Shown here: positions 10,900 through 22,722 of the stretch, in pieces
Position numbering within the stretch: the first letter of the stretch is position 1
Layout of the letters: each line of letters begins with the position of its first letter
Source of the DNA: Trichaptum fuscoviolaceum
Taxonomy: Eukaryota > Basidiomycota > Agaricomycetes > Hymenochaetales > Trichaptaceae
Assembly: GCA_910574455.1 (NCBI GenBank)
Contig: CAJSYZ010000008.1
Span: forward strand, 2,048,707 to 2,112,706
Length of the DNA: 64,000 bases
Direction: 5' to 3'
The notes under the pieces: generated by a model
Databases searched by the model: none
The model's input: the letters and a program-made list of their open reading frames with translations, nothing else
What the model was told of the DNA's origin: nothing
Made by a program: the position numbers and the translations under genes

Positions 10900-12009
10900 A
10901 TGTCTCTATCCACCACCTCGGCTCGCACTTGGGGGCCTCGCGCTCTCAGTCGGGTGGCGCCCCGCCTGATGCACCACTGCGTTTGTGGCTACCTGCAGGC
11001 AAATTTGCTAGATGAAAGGGCGTCGTGGAAGGGGAGGCAGGGCGCACTGGATGGAAACCAGGTAGTCAACTCGGATCCCCCTGATCCTCGTGTGAAGGGG
11101 GGGCGCGCAAGGCAGTTCCGAGCTGTTTTTGTGATTCGAGGAACGCTGGACCGGCAGAGGATGCCCAGGTTTTTCGCTTGCGAAGACTCTCTTTGAGTCT
11201 GAGCAAGGTGAGTAGTCCCTTGTAATGGTCGTTCAACGTCCCAAGCTGACGCATCTACTTCTTTAGCGAGGACCAAAAACCAAAACCAAAACCAAAACTA
11301 TCTATTTGGGTGGTCGAGTGGGCGGTGGTGGGAGTCGCTGAACAGGGAATCAGTTGGCGGCCAAATGATATTTGGACTTTCCCGTCAGCCTGCAGCGCGG
11401 GTTCAACCCCTCGTCCGGGTTGCTGCATGGACTGCGATCACTTTGGTGAGCGCTAGACATCAGACATCCTTTCGCACCTTCTGACGGCCTCTTATCATCT
11501 AGTGGCGCTTCGTCCATAGGGTGTATTTCCCTCCATGACGTTACTTCGCCGGGTGGCTACGCGTGGGTGGGCGTCGAGACAGGTAAGCATTCAGCAAGTC
11601 GCTTTTCCCAGTGTTAGAACTGAATGGCCTTCTCTGTCAGCCGTCTCGCGGGTGGCCTTGCTACCCGGCACTAGCTTATGAGCAGTATGGTGAGTACAGG
11701 AACCTCCATTTAATGCTAATTTCGACAGTTCTAGGTAGACCGACCTTTGGAAAGGTATCGTGGATTATTTGTTATTTTCCATATCGGATTGATCCAGTTT
11801 TCTTAAGCGCGGGCGGCGCTTGCGTAGGTGAGCACTTTCTTCTTCTCCTTCGCTCATACAAACCGACTGACTTCAGCACAGGCGGGCGTCGTATAAGCCG
11901 CAAGCCAGGTCGAGAATGGATGAACGGTTGCGTTCCCCTTGACAAGACCATCTTGTTAAGCGAGAGTCCGCTAACCGATGCCCATTTCTCATTGGTATAT
12001 TATACATAA
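10900..12009 (+). CDS. Candidate orphan gene with many small exons, product unknown
   Basis: No family recognised and the structure is provisional. The first exon, MSLSTTSARTWGPRALSRVA from 10900, looks like a mitochondrial presequence. It is followed by a run of good introns: 11208-11266, 11446-11519 (or to 11502), 11583-11640, 11690-11734, 11755-11807 and 11828-11876. All have GTRNGY-like donors and AG acceptors 45-75 nt away. With the 11519 acceptor the exons 11267-11445, 11520-11582, 11641-11689, 11735-11754, 11808-11827 and 11877-12009 join in one open frame ending LVYYT. The product is rich in R, G and W. The link from the first exon needs a weak GTAGTC donor. An untranslated or decayed transcript is an alternative. 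A further intron-like interval (12088-12141) lies downstream. Confidence 0.35.
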
Positions 12010-13137
12010 TGTTCCCCGATGTCGGGTGGGTGGTGGGCGGGTCAAGCCCCACTCGGGGAGATTTTGTCTTGCTAGGGATGGAAGAAAGTAAGCATCCTAA
12101 AGCACATCGAAGCCAGTGAATAGTGACTAAAATCCTCACAGGTTTATTTGCCAGACGACTTGTAATAAAATACTGTTCCATGTTTCTCCTTGGGCATTAT
12201 GAATGAGCTACAATATCTCCTTATTTATTTGTCTATAAGCTGTTGTCAGTCGTAGCATTCCAGCATGGACGCAAGTTATAGTAGCAGCATGTATAGGGCT
12301 GGAATATTGTGCAACCCTTCGGAGTTTATCAAGCTTTGTTTCTGATTCTTCCCATCTGATTCTGAGACCGTGTCTTCAATGACCGGTCGCCGCACTAATA
12401 TTAAACTTCGTATCAGGTATTGTTCCATACTGAAGGCGACGGGGAAGCTGTACGCACAGATTACCAGCAGATTGTGACTGATCATCGGCAGAGATCAGCA
12501 ATGTTGACACTCAAGAAATGATACGACTGACATTTTTGACGATGCATGAGCGTGCTGGCGTGTCAAATCATGCATAACTTTGCACAACTACTGCGCACCT
12601 CCCAGAAAGCAACTACCCTGTAGACATTCACCCATGAGGTGTCTGAGTAAGCCTGCTGAGGTTAGCCAAACGCTCGAGAACACTACCTCATTTGCACAAA
12701 ACGTTACTCTTAACTTTCGTGAGCGACTGCGCTACTCCTCAGCATCAACAACATGACTTGCTTTAGCAAGCTCAGAGGTCTAGGGAAGATAATCGGCGTT
12801 GAAAGGGTATATAGCCTTTTATGTGTCGTTAAAATAACGCTCAGCGGAAGATATCTCACGACGATGTCATTCTTTTCCCCGATCTCCAGAAACGACTGCG
12901 ACGGACCACACTTCACAGTACTGCTCAAAGCTCCCGTCCAACTTTCCCTCAAGATCTTGCTTTCGGAGTGTGCGGCTCGTGTAAAGACAAGGGTTAGAAC
13001 CATCTTAGCACTTGCCCAAACGTATAGCACATACCATAGAGTGAGTGGATCAAAATGATCTATTAGAAAATGCAATGGAGAATACGCGTACACAACATAA
13101 AGTACAAATATAAGCAATGTTGGCGTCGCATTGCTGG
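12010..13137. other. Intergenic region without a supported gene
   Basis: Contains a plausible intron (12088-12141) that may belong to the preceding transcript. Overlapping ORFs at 12710-13117 on both strands have no family features, and the minus-strand one lacks an ATG. No repeat or RNA gene was seen. Confidence 0.4.
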
Positions 13138-15992
13138 TTAGCGTCTCTTTGCTGGGGGAGTATCGGTGCCTTCCTCTCCCATCTTGCGTTTCACGCCGAA
13201 ACCAAAGGCGACTTTCGTACGCTCCGTAGCGACGGGCGTGCTTCGCTCAGAAGTTGCTTCCGTTACCCGGGAGAAACTGGGTTTCATCATCGCAGGTGCA
13301 GGTGACTGTGAACTTCTCATCTGTCCAGGCGCAGGGCTCCCGTTCGCTGATATGGGTAGGGAAGATGGCAATGCAGTGAAACCAGTCATATCAATCACGG
13401 CGGTCGACTTGTCTTTGGCAGTCTCTTTCTTCTTCTTCGCCTTTTCCGTCTTGCCTTTTGAAAGCGTTGGAGGATCGAGAAACTCACTTGCTTGTGGTAC
13501 AGCCCTATTGAATCATTAGCATTCGTTTTTAAAAAAAGCTGGAACTGAAGTGAATACAAACCCTCTGTTGCCGACCGAGAGGACGAAGTGAGCCTGACCA
13601 GTCTTTTCCTGACGCATTTGGAACGCCCTGTTCATGCTTAACGGGGTATCACCACTCGCCATTGCCTCCTTCTTCTTCTCTTCCGCGATCTTCTTCAAGC
13701 GTTTCTCTGTCTTCATCCTGCCCGAACCTTTCCCGTGGAAGCGATGTGACAGAGCCTTCCAGGCCTCCTTCGGAGTCATTTCTCGACCGAATTCGTCGTG
13801 GTATACGATATTAACGTCCGGCTTGTAATCCTTGAACAACTCCAGTGCCCTGCGCGCTTCTTGTTGCTCACGTAGCCGATTCTCATACTCGCGTTGTGCC
13901 TGATCTTTCTTCTCTCCTTTCGACTTGTGGCGCTCCAGCTCGCGCAGCGCGAGTTGCGCACGGTACTCTGCAAGCCAAAGATCACGTTGTTTTTGGATTC
14001 GCTCTCTTTCTTGACGATCCGCACTCGGTTGAGCTAGTACACCTTGTTGACGCAAAATATTGAGAGTCGCCGCGAGACCTGAGCCAAATGTCTGTTCGGA
14101 GCTTGTACCCGCCAAAAGATCTTCCTCCTTCTTTACGCCTGCATCGACTGCTTCTGCGGAGTGAATTGCACTCTCCAATGCGTGAAGTATCGCTTCTTCA
14201 TCCTCCTCTTCCTTCACAGGGAGTTCACCAGCCTCTAATTCTTCTACAGCTTCATCCGTACCATTCATAACAACGTCCGGAGGTTGAGGACTAGCTAACT
14301 TCAAAGGGCGCGCTGATGGTTCCTCCTTCGGCTCTGTCTTAACCACAATGGGGTTGTACTGTATGGCACGCACAAACTCTGAAGTGTCGTCGAATACGAG
14401 ACCTGACTTATCACCTTCGTCGCTGTCGTCGCCAACTTCGACTTTGATTATTTCATTCAGGCCTGCACTTGCACGAGCGCGTTCTTCTGTGACTAAATAA
14501 CAAGTCAAGTCAGCCACTCTAAATCGTTTAAATGACGATTGTACTCACGTTTCTGAGCGATTTCTTCCTGGGTCATAACCTTCACTTTCCTAGTCTTTTC
14601 TCGACGTGCACGGGCTAGTGATGCTTGCAGTTCGTCATCATCCACGAAGTTCTCGTCGACGTTTCTTTCACGCCTAGATTTCACATCATTATCGACATCC
14701 ATCTTGTTGTCATCACCGACACCAGCCAACGGGCCAATGTCGGATTCCTCTATCACGCGACGAGAAGGTCGCTTCTTCTTCGTTTTCGGCTTCTTGAAGC
14801 CTACGTCTCCTTCCTGCAGATAGTCGCTCACATCGAGGTTCTCTATTTGCATAATTACATTAGGTCCAAAACGCCATTGACTAAATAATTTTACTTACTA
14901 GCATAGTCAATAGAAAGCAGTGACTTATTGACCGCCGCCGCTGCTTTCTGTTGCTCTTCTTGAACGGTTTTGGATGTTCGTGGGGTGCTACTACTACCTA
15001 ATCGGAAGCCCTGAACGAAACGAAACTTGCATTAGTAGCTTTCTGTTACAGATGATTACGCAGCCCATACCGTTTCCTGAGAGCCTTCCAGTTCTTCGTC
15101 ATACTTAGACAAGATTGACCGCCTTAAACCAGCTTGCCCTTCAGCGAACTCCTCGTCATCATATCCTGAGTAGTCCCGTTTCTTGGTTTTCAGTTCATTC
15201 CTCTTCTTCGTCTTCTCGTCTTCAGCCATCTCCACGTTCTGAAGCTCGTCCTCTGCAAATCACATGAGAGACTGACTATTGAGATGTATTTGTGAGTCAA
15301 CTGACCTTCATTATCGAGAATACGACTATCTTTCAGAGTCAATATTCGTTCTTCGCCCTCGCCCAGTTCCTCAAAATCATGCGCAACTTTCAAGCCCTCA
15401 AGGTCCTCTGCGAACCGCCAGTAAGTACCCAAGCCAACGAACTAAAGTAAATCCTTACTTTCAGAGTAGTTATCTCCTTGCAACTGTTTGTCCCTGTCTT
15501 CTAGCTCTTGTTGCCGCTTCTTTGCAAGCTCCTTTTCCCTCTTCTTCGCGCGTTTGATCCATTTGAGCGTATCGTCTGTATCCGCGTCTACATCACCCAA
15601 TGTCGCACCCTTCAGCGAAGCATTGAGTTCACGCTTGTTCTTTACCCTATGCAATAGGCATCGTAAGCCATTTGCTCGGTGTGCAGCGTAGAGGCCAAGA
15701 AGGCGGTAGAAGTAACTGCTTGAAGGCAGTGAAGGGATAAATACTCACTTTGCAATCCTATCCAGAACCCTCCTGTTGAACAGAAAGAATAGCATCAGCT
15801 GCAGTTCTTTGATTCACATCAACTGACTTACTTCTTCTCTCGTTCGTTTGCCTCTTCTTCCCGCTTCTTGGTAAAGTTGTCTTCTGCCTCCTTTTCCTTT
15901 TTGTCCGCTGGCGACTTATCGTCAGTCAAAGGCTTGAGACCTAGTGAGATACGGATTTTGTTCGTTTCTTCCAAACTAATGCTTTCTTCCAT
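13138..15992 (-). CDS. SNU66: U4/U6.U5 tri-snRNP-associated protein Snu66/SART1
   Basis: A component of the spliceosomal tri-snRNP in the nucleus. The N-terminus MEESISLEETNKIRISLGLK is the family signature for the start. Middle exons are strongly charged (KKREEEANEREKK-like) and include NLDVSDYLQEGDVGFKKPK. The C-terminal block ATLNILRQQGVLAQPSADRQ, YHDEFGREMTPKEAWKALSH, then RFHGKGSGRMKTEKRLKKIAEE is the diagnostic SART1 ending. A short exon closes with DTPPAKRR. At least seven introns are present. The protein is roughly 750 residues. It diverges from the RMND1-like gene across about 250 bases. Confidence 0.92.
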
Positions 15993-16244
15993 GTCGAATA
16001 GTCAGTAGGAGCAAGAAAGGAATAAAGGTGAAGTATAAGGCGATGTTGGCAGTGAGTGCAAGTTCAGCACAGTCACCGATGATTCAACGTCAAATGTTGC
16101 TTAGTCACTGGCAGCGGTCCCGGTTTTCAAGTTTCTGCGAAAGTGATTCTTTTCTTCACCTTACTTTTTGTCTGTGCTTTGGGCTACTCAGGTCAGTTAA
16201 ACTTGCTTGTTGTAGCGTAATCTCATCATGGCTAACCTGAACAG

Positions 16245-17702
16245 ATGAACTTTTCAGGTGCACCTCTGTGGCGAAACCTCCGTGCAAGCCTCCTTGACTC
16301 GCAATGCAGACTTCGTCGACCGGCATCTACTTTACTTGTCTCGTCGCATGTGCGCACGCTTGTTAGCAAGGTCAAGGAAGATGTTCCACTCCCTGATGCA
16401 CCGAAACCGAAACCCAAAGCAGCAACACAATTGCGACGAACGGCATCGGCGTCCTTGCCAATTCGTTCTAATCCAACACCTACACGGAGCGACATCCGGC
16501 CTGTCTCTATTTTAACGACTGCCGACCGCTTTCTCCTGCCCCAGCTTCGCTCGAGGCTACCGGCTTCTGCATTGAGCTTGCATGGCTCGTGGTGGGTACC
16601 GAAATGGGCTGGACTAGAAGGAAGAGAAGGGGAAATTTTTGTCTTCGAAAACGGGAGCTTGGTATGTTGGGGTTTGGAAGAAAAGGATGCGAATAAATTT
16701 GCGAAGGATTTCATTATTGGATCGTTTGCAGAGGTGGGGCATCTACGGGAACCGGAGACAGAGGACGTGGAATTCGTCACAGATCCGAATGAGTAGGTGC
16801 ATCTTATAACCGAGGACCTAAACCGCGCTAAACATTCGTGACTGACGTAGGAAGACGCGTCTTCAAGGAGACCTAATTATCCTTGGAGACAATCCCCCTC
16901 CGGAGGACCCAGCATCACTTCCACAGCTACCGACAGAGATGGTCCTGCCGAAGGAGACACTTCTCGCTCGATATGCCTTCTCGCAAGCTCTCGCCCGTTC
17001 GTCGGCACTGTCGGTACTGGAAACTAAACTGGACTCCTATCTCTCATCGGTATCCGTCCTACCTGTCTTGTTATCGAAGACAGGAAAACCAGGACTTGGT
17101 CGACGGGAGCTCATTATGAAACTGGGCGAATTGATGATTTTCAGACAAGGTTTAAATCTCAATCACGAGAACTTCTTGGATACACCGGATTTCTATTGGG
17201 CAGAACCTGTACTTGAAAGTGAGGCCTCTTACAACCCTAAATTAGTTAAAGGTCGTATCTAATGGCCTTTCACGTTAGACTATTTTAAATCTATGACAGA
17301 CGCTCTAGATATGAAAGCTCGAACACGTTCTATCAATGAAAAGATAACTTATGCTGCAGAGGTTTGTCTTTGGCCTTGTATGGGCCCATTTATCAGCTGT
17401 CTTACTTCTGTATAGGTTCAATCTGTTCTTCGAGAATTACTCACCGAGGTTTGTGTGCTACCTTTGCCCTTGTGATCAATCACTTACAATCATCAACTTC
17501 AGTCATCCGCGCACCGAATGGAGCTCATCATCATCCTACTTATCTCAGTTGAAGTTGTCATTGTGAGTTAGTTTGCACTTGACTTGAACAATCACAAAAG
17601 CTCAAATTTCACCAGTGCCTTATCCGCGATGGACCCGAGCTTTGGCATATTCTATCTCCACCCAAAGGCACCACGAAACCGAAACAACAACTAGATGATT
17701 AA
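16245..17702 (+). CDS. DUF155 / RMND1-like mitochondrial protein
   Basis: The first exon starts MNFSGAPLWRNLRASLLDSQ, an arginine-rich presequence. The DUF155 core follows: GEIFVFENGSLVCWGLEEKD, then FVTDPNE, DLIILGD, and EMVLPKETLLARYAFSQALA. Next are LSVLETKLDSYL, KPGLGRRELIMKLGELMIFR, a NLNHENFLDTPDFYWAEP segment and, finally, a membrane segment (MELIIILLISVEVVI) near the C-terminus. The family includes human RMND1, needed for mitochondrial translation, and fungal Rmd/Sif proteins of the inner membrane. An ATG at 16228 opens MANLNR and stops inside the main ATG (16245-16248). However, CTAAC...CAG just before 16245 could instead be an intron end, so the 5' leader structure is open. Confidence 0.88.
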
Positions 17703-17980
17703 TTCTTACAAACAACAAAATCATAAATTATTCCCAACAAAAACCATCACAACTCTCCCAACAACAGTAATCACTAATAGTAAATGGAATCATATGCATC
17801 ATATATTATTCCCCCGCTTTATTGTTCAGCATAGAGGAATAGAGCAATAGAAGATGTCATGAATAATGCATCTCTGGGAAGCGGCTAAGATCGTGAGTGT
17901 AATAGTTTCTTCTTCCTTCTCACTGATTATGTTACAAAAAGCAAATCGAATTGCGAAAATAGCATGAGATTGCTATCTGT

Positions 17981-19334
17981 TTATTCCATCTCTACATCTT
18001 CATCCGAATCGCCAACGTCCTCCCAACTCCCCGCTTCACCATCATCCTCATCATCAGGTGACGGCTTAACGCCAATTGCATCTAGCTGACTTATCAACTC
18101 CAAAGTGTGCTCCAGTAATCGCGCATCGGGATGCTGCTGTCCCGTATGCAGCTGAAGTACGGAAGTTAATAAGAAAATATACTACCGGAATACATCGATA
18201 AACCGTAAACTCACCGTCTTGCATGTTTCCAGACAATCGCGAGAATCTTTCGCGAGCTCTTCCCATGACAGATCTTCAAGTTTTTGTCCAGATTCTTTCG
18301 CCTGCTCCGCCATGAGGTAGAAGCACCAACCCTCGAGGTACCATGCCTCAACTTCCTGATCATCTGAAGCCATAATACCTTGCAAAACCAGTAAGGCAGA
18401 CGGGTAGTCTGACAGTTCCAGAAAACGTTTCACTAGTTCTATACGTGTAGGTATTGGCGGTATTTTTGTGTCATCCTCTATATCTCAATTAGTTACAAAA
18501 GCATAGGCATAGATAGACACTTAAAACACACCATCTTCAATGTCCTTCCAAGACAACCACGCTTTCATTGCTGCTGCTTTCGCTTCCTCCGGCCGCTGTT
18601 GTGATAAACGGAATGATGAAAGGCATATCAACGCCTCAACGTTCTCCGGGTCAGTTTCAAAGGCAGTTGTTAGCAGAGCGTCACAAGTTTCTTCAGCCTT
18701 CGGGTCATCGCTAACTAGATTATGAGCAATCGGCAGACATTTATTTAGCAATACTTTATCGACGTACCATAGTTCGTATACAGGTGACATCCAGATCTCC
18801 ACCATCGCAATTAGGACTCTTACAAGATTTTTCCGGATATCTGCTTCACTTTCTCCTGTGACATCGCCGACAGCTCTGTCCTTTCCCTTTAGCTGAGCAT
18901 GCAAGATCGCAACGGCCGCTTCGTAATGTTTCAAGGCAGTATGGGGGTCATCCTCACTTAGCTGAGCCAAGTAAAGATACGCTGAGGGTGGAGGGGGACT
19001 GGGAGCACCAGGTGTAGGAGGTATCAAGGATGTGAATGTCTAAGAACTAACTCGTAAGGTAAAAATTCTTAGCGGCAAGTATACGATAAGCACGCACTTG
19101 TTTAGCTTCATCGAGATCCCCTCGTTCTAGTTGGATAACACCTAAAAGCTCCTTTGCATCGACATGATTTGGAACACGCTCTAGGATACGGAGGGTAAAT
19201 TTCTGGGCAAGCTCATAATCGCATTGGGTAACGAGTGTTTGAGCTTTTGAGAGTAGAGCTTCTACTGAAGGAGTCTCCTTGACATCCGTCGAGCTTGCTG
19301 TAGCTTTCTTTGTCTTTACTCGTGTCCTTCCCAT
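17981..19334 (-). CDS. ACL4: TPR-repeat assembly chaperone of ribosomal protein uL4 (Acl4)
   Basis: Acl4 escorts newly made Rpl4/uL4 to pre-60S particles. The start MGRTRVKTKK (19334) is followed by TPR helices: ALLSKAQTLVTQCDYELAQK, NHVDAKELLGVIQLERGDLD, SAYLYLAQLSEDDPHTALKH, then TAFETDPENVEALICLSSFR and AWYLEGWCFYLMAEQAKE. The tail is acidic and ends DSDEDVEME, as in Acl4 homologues. Five short introns are visible (near 19050, 18490, 18185 and others). Upstream in-frame residues before MGRTR lack a good start context. The length of about 370 residues fits the family. It is convergent with the DUF155 gene. Confidence 0.85.
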
Positions 19335-19637
19335 AACACACGATGTTCGAAGAGATAAAAGTGATGAAGCAAGATGCCTCAAAATACTTATGCCATTTGT
19401 GTACACTGTAAAACCGTACAAGTCTTTAACACACATGGAGCGTGAGAACTAATACAACTTGAAGTAGGTTCTGCAGCACTGGCAGGAAACTCGGGCCCTT
19501 CAACACCCTTTCTTTGTCGCCTATCGACTGATTTCGGGTCGAGCACCACCAGTCGTCTGACCTCCGTTGTATCTTCTCCTCGAGTAATTTCAAGTTGCTC
19601 AGCTCAGTTGCAATCGGCTGTTTACCTACGATCATTG
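19335..19637. other. Divergent promoter region
   Basis: 303 bases between the start codons of ACL4 (minus) and the orphan gene at 19638 (plus). No ORF, repeat or RNA gene of note. Confidence 0.4.
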
Positions 19638-20741
19638 ATGGCGTCGGGAAATGATCCTTTGTTTATAGAGAGGCTCGACGTCTTCATGGAGAAATGCTCG
19701 AAAGAAATATGTGAATTCGCGCTCAGAGAGCAGCGTAGTTTCGAGCAAGTTTGTATAACCTAAATAAAGGATCCAAGAACGACTCCTGCTCACTTGACTG
19801 ACGCAGGTACGGGAGCTCGTCATTGACTGGCATTGGAAACAAATGTTTAGCTCTGCAAGACCTTCCAGTCTCAGTGGACAGAAAAACAAAGGTAACTAGA
19901 CATCTATGCTTACCGAAATGCAATGCTTGACCATTGCTTCGCTCCCAGTGAATGAAATTCTGGAGGGAGCTTCGAAGCAACTGGATAGCCTCTTACGACT
20001 TGCTGGAAGACATTCTCTTTTAGTCGTCATCAACCCTGAAGATGAGCATGACGATGGGTTCTTGGGAGGTACAAATACTGGTCGTGAATTCTGGCTGAGT
20101 CTGCGAAATGGTGGTACCATAGGGGTTCGTCACTTCAAACAATACTGCAAGAATAGCCTAGCGAGTACGGCCTCCACAATTAAGTCTCCTGAAGAAACTG
20201 CAAGCACCGTTCTTGAAGCATCTCATGCTGGTTCTTCCAGCAAAGCGTCACCGGCCGTGGTACTCAAGAACCAGCTATACATGGAGATGAGGAATGCCTT
20301 GCGGTGAGTTTCTGCTTTCTGTCACCCACTGAAATTTTCGATGATTTTGAACGCCAATCCAGCTCCGCTTGCGGCATCCGTAATGCAGAGATGAAATGGA
20401 GCAAACAAGGAAAATTGTCTATCTACGGTGTCGCGCTCGTCGGATGGCCCCGAGAAGTGGAATACAAAAATCCCTCCAGGATGTCCTCGTCAGAGACATC
20501 AAAGATTCTTTCCCTTCTCAGGCAAGGCACCCTCCGTTTTACGTCTCTGCAGAAGCAAGCTCGGATTCTATCTAGAGAAGACGCTGTTGAAATGGCAAGA
20601 TCTGATGCTAGACCTTCGAGTTCCGAAAGCACTACTCGTAGGACGAAAGGCAATGAAGCTGACACAGATATTTCATGGGCTTACAATGAAGCTGATGCGG
20701 ACATCGACTTGGAAGCGTCTGACGATGGAGGCTTAGGATGA
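19638..20741 (+). CDS. Hypothetical protein (orphan, four exons)
   Basis: No family recognised. The exons join as MASGNDPLFIERLDVFMEKC...FEQ, then VRELVIDWHWKQMFSSARPS, then VNEILEGASKQLDSLLRLAG...NALR, then SACGIRNAEMKWSKQGKLS...DDGGLG. Donors are GTTTGT, GTAACT and GTGAGT. All junctions keep the frame, which supports a real spliced gene. The phrases HSLLVVINPEDEHDDGFLGG and IYGVALVGWPREVEYKNPS look like folded segments. The last 80 residues are polar and acidic. Total is about 300 residues. Confidence 0.55.
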
Positions 20742-21087
20742 GCGTCGAGCGATGATAAATTTAATAAGAGTGATTCATAACACCATATGTCATACAATGA
20801 CACTAGAATGTCACGATCAATGCTCTAAATTCGACTCAATCAAGATAGTACTTAAGTGGCAGCATACTCAGGCCTGATACATACTTGATGTCTATTCGCG
20901 ACGTGTTTTGTCAAGAATTTCATGACACTGATAATCTTGAGTGAACTGTCAGATCGTCTAAAATGCCTATTATGGGTTTCAGTAACGACGTAATTAGGGA
21001 TGGGGTTCAATCCGGGCACCTTCGGTTATGGGCTGAGATACACCTTGTCCTCCCACCACTACATACACGCTTCTCAAATCCTATACG
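20742..21087. other. Intergenic region upstream of SVF1
   Basis: 346 bases with no supported gene. An ORF beginning at 20963 is closed by the SVF1 first-exon arrangement and is not needed. Presumably holds the SVF1 promoter. Confidence 0.4.
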
Positions 21088-22512
21088 ATGTCCTGGCTTT
21101 GGGGGTAAGCATTCATGGAAATGTTACTTGCTATTTTTCTTACTATTCTTCTCAGAAATGCACCAGCAGATCCAACTGCACCAACCTTCCACCCAGAAAC
21201 AAGGTATCCCGACAGTGAAGTAGCGGGAGAGCTCGAACAGAAAGATCTTGAGTGGTTGTGCGCAGGAGGCTTTGTTTCGGAAACACAAACATACTATAAC
21301 TTCGCCCAGGATGGAACTCTGATTTATTGTCAAGTCGTGCATTCATCCATTGGGTACGCATTTATCTCCTTTCTCCTTCAATTACAAAGCAAACAAATCC
21401 TTCAGCGTGTGGTACCCAACGATACAATTTACGTTCAAATTGTTCAACCCAAATACTAAAGAAAGAGTTTGGGAATCGATCAACGTATCAAACTTCGTTA
21501 CTCCTCCTCCGGGACTTGATAAACGATCATGCAAAGCAGACCAGTTTTCGATCACGTACAAGTCCAAACCTGGAACAGATACACCTGAGGTATTCACAAT
21601 CTTCGCGCACCCATCCGACGACTTGCAAGTCTCCATAGACATAGCCCGTACTGCTCCTGGATGGAAGATTGGGAACGGCCCGAAATCAGGAACTTCGTAC
21701 TATGGTCATGACATAGAGAAGCCTGATGGCTATATGTACCACAGCTTCTGGCCTCGAACCCAGTGCAGCGGCACTGTCATTTATAAAGGACGTGCCATCG
21801 ATGCAAATGGCCCAGGAATGTATATTCATGCAATTATGGGTATGCGACCCAACCTTATTGCCTCTCGATGGAATTTTGCGAACTTCCAGAGCGAGGAGCA
21901 CGGCGGAGTTTCTGCAATCCAGTCGGAACTCACCACTCTCGACGCTTACGGTCCCAAAGGCGCAGGTTCGGGTGGGGTCAAAGTCAACGTTGGATCATTG
22001 GTGATTGGGGGCAAGCTTATATGTGTCACGGCAGAGACAAAGTTCCCAGACAAGGATTACCCCGAGGATGCGAAGTCTGTCTCGCGTGCATTCCACTACA
22101 ACACTATCGTTGACCCCGCAACGTCATATGCGCAGCCGAAGGAACTTGAGTTCATCTGGGAAGGCCCACTACTCGCAAAGGATGCTTCTGGCAAGGTCTC
22201 AGCAAGCCTGAAGGTTGATGTCGGCACTCCCGACAAACCTATTGGACTTGTCGAGAAGGTAGATGTACTAGCTGAGATCCCGGCCATGGTCAAGGCCGTT
22301 ATCAGCTATGTCGCGGGTACGAAACCTTACATTTATCAGGTATGTCTATATGATCAATTCGATTCTGCCATGTCCGAGTTAACCATCGACTTCTTCAGTG
22401 GATGAATGCTTCCAAGCTGAAGGTCACCGTTCCCGATGCCATTATTCCCGGAGGAAGCTCGGGTGTGGAAATCCCCGGAACGTTTTACAACGAGGCGTCG
22501 TTCATCTCATAA
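21088..22512 (+). CDS. SVF1: Svf1-family survival factor (lipocalin-like, ceramide/stress survival)
   Basis: Svf1 proteins form a double-lipocalin (CrtC/AttH-like) fold. In yeast Svf1 is needed for survival of oxidative and cold stress and for sphingolipid/ceramide homeostasis. Assembled protein: a 17-nt first exon MSWLWG, then NAPADPTAPTFHPETRYPD, ELEQKDLEWLCAGGFVSETQ, CQVVHSSIGVWYPTIQFTFK, then FVTPPPGLDKRSCKADQFSI and the long domain body with MYHSFWPRTQCSGTVIYKGR. The last exon ends GTFYNEASFIS. Introns: 21105-21155, a second with a GTACGC donor near 21356, and a third near 22338-22398. The tiny first exon is supported by reading frame (phase 2 into an A-starting exon) and by the WLWG leader. 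It converges with formamidase. Confidence 0.9.
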
Positions 22513-22722
22513 ACGCGCTCAATTTTACGATGGAGTAGCCACGAAGTTATGATTTAGTATCAACCATGTAGCAGGCGATGTGCAGAAAGTCTCGATACCA
22601 TTGTAATTTTACAAATCCTAGTATATACAAACAGCTCTTTGGTGGAGCTTGAGATAATCATTCTCTATCGGGCAGCGGCTATCTTACAGAAGTTGAACCA
22701 AGCCACCAATGGGCTGCAGCCT

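Noticed and set aside
11395..11420. GGTTCAACCCC resembling a tRNA B box
   Set aside because: The flanking bases do not form a T stem and no A box or acceptor stem is present; it lies in the candidate orphan gene.
12710..13117. Overlapping ORFs on both strands, the minus one hydrophobic
   Set aside because: The minus frame begins at TTG; neither has a family motif or splice support.
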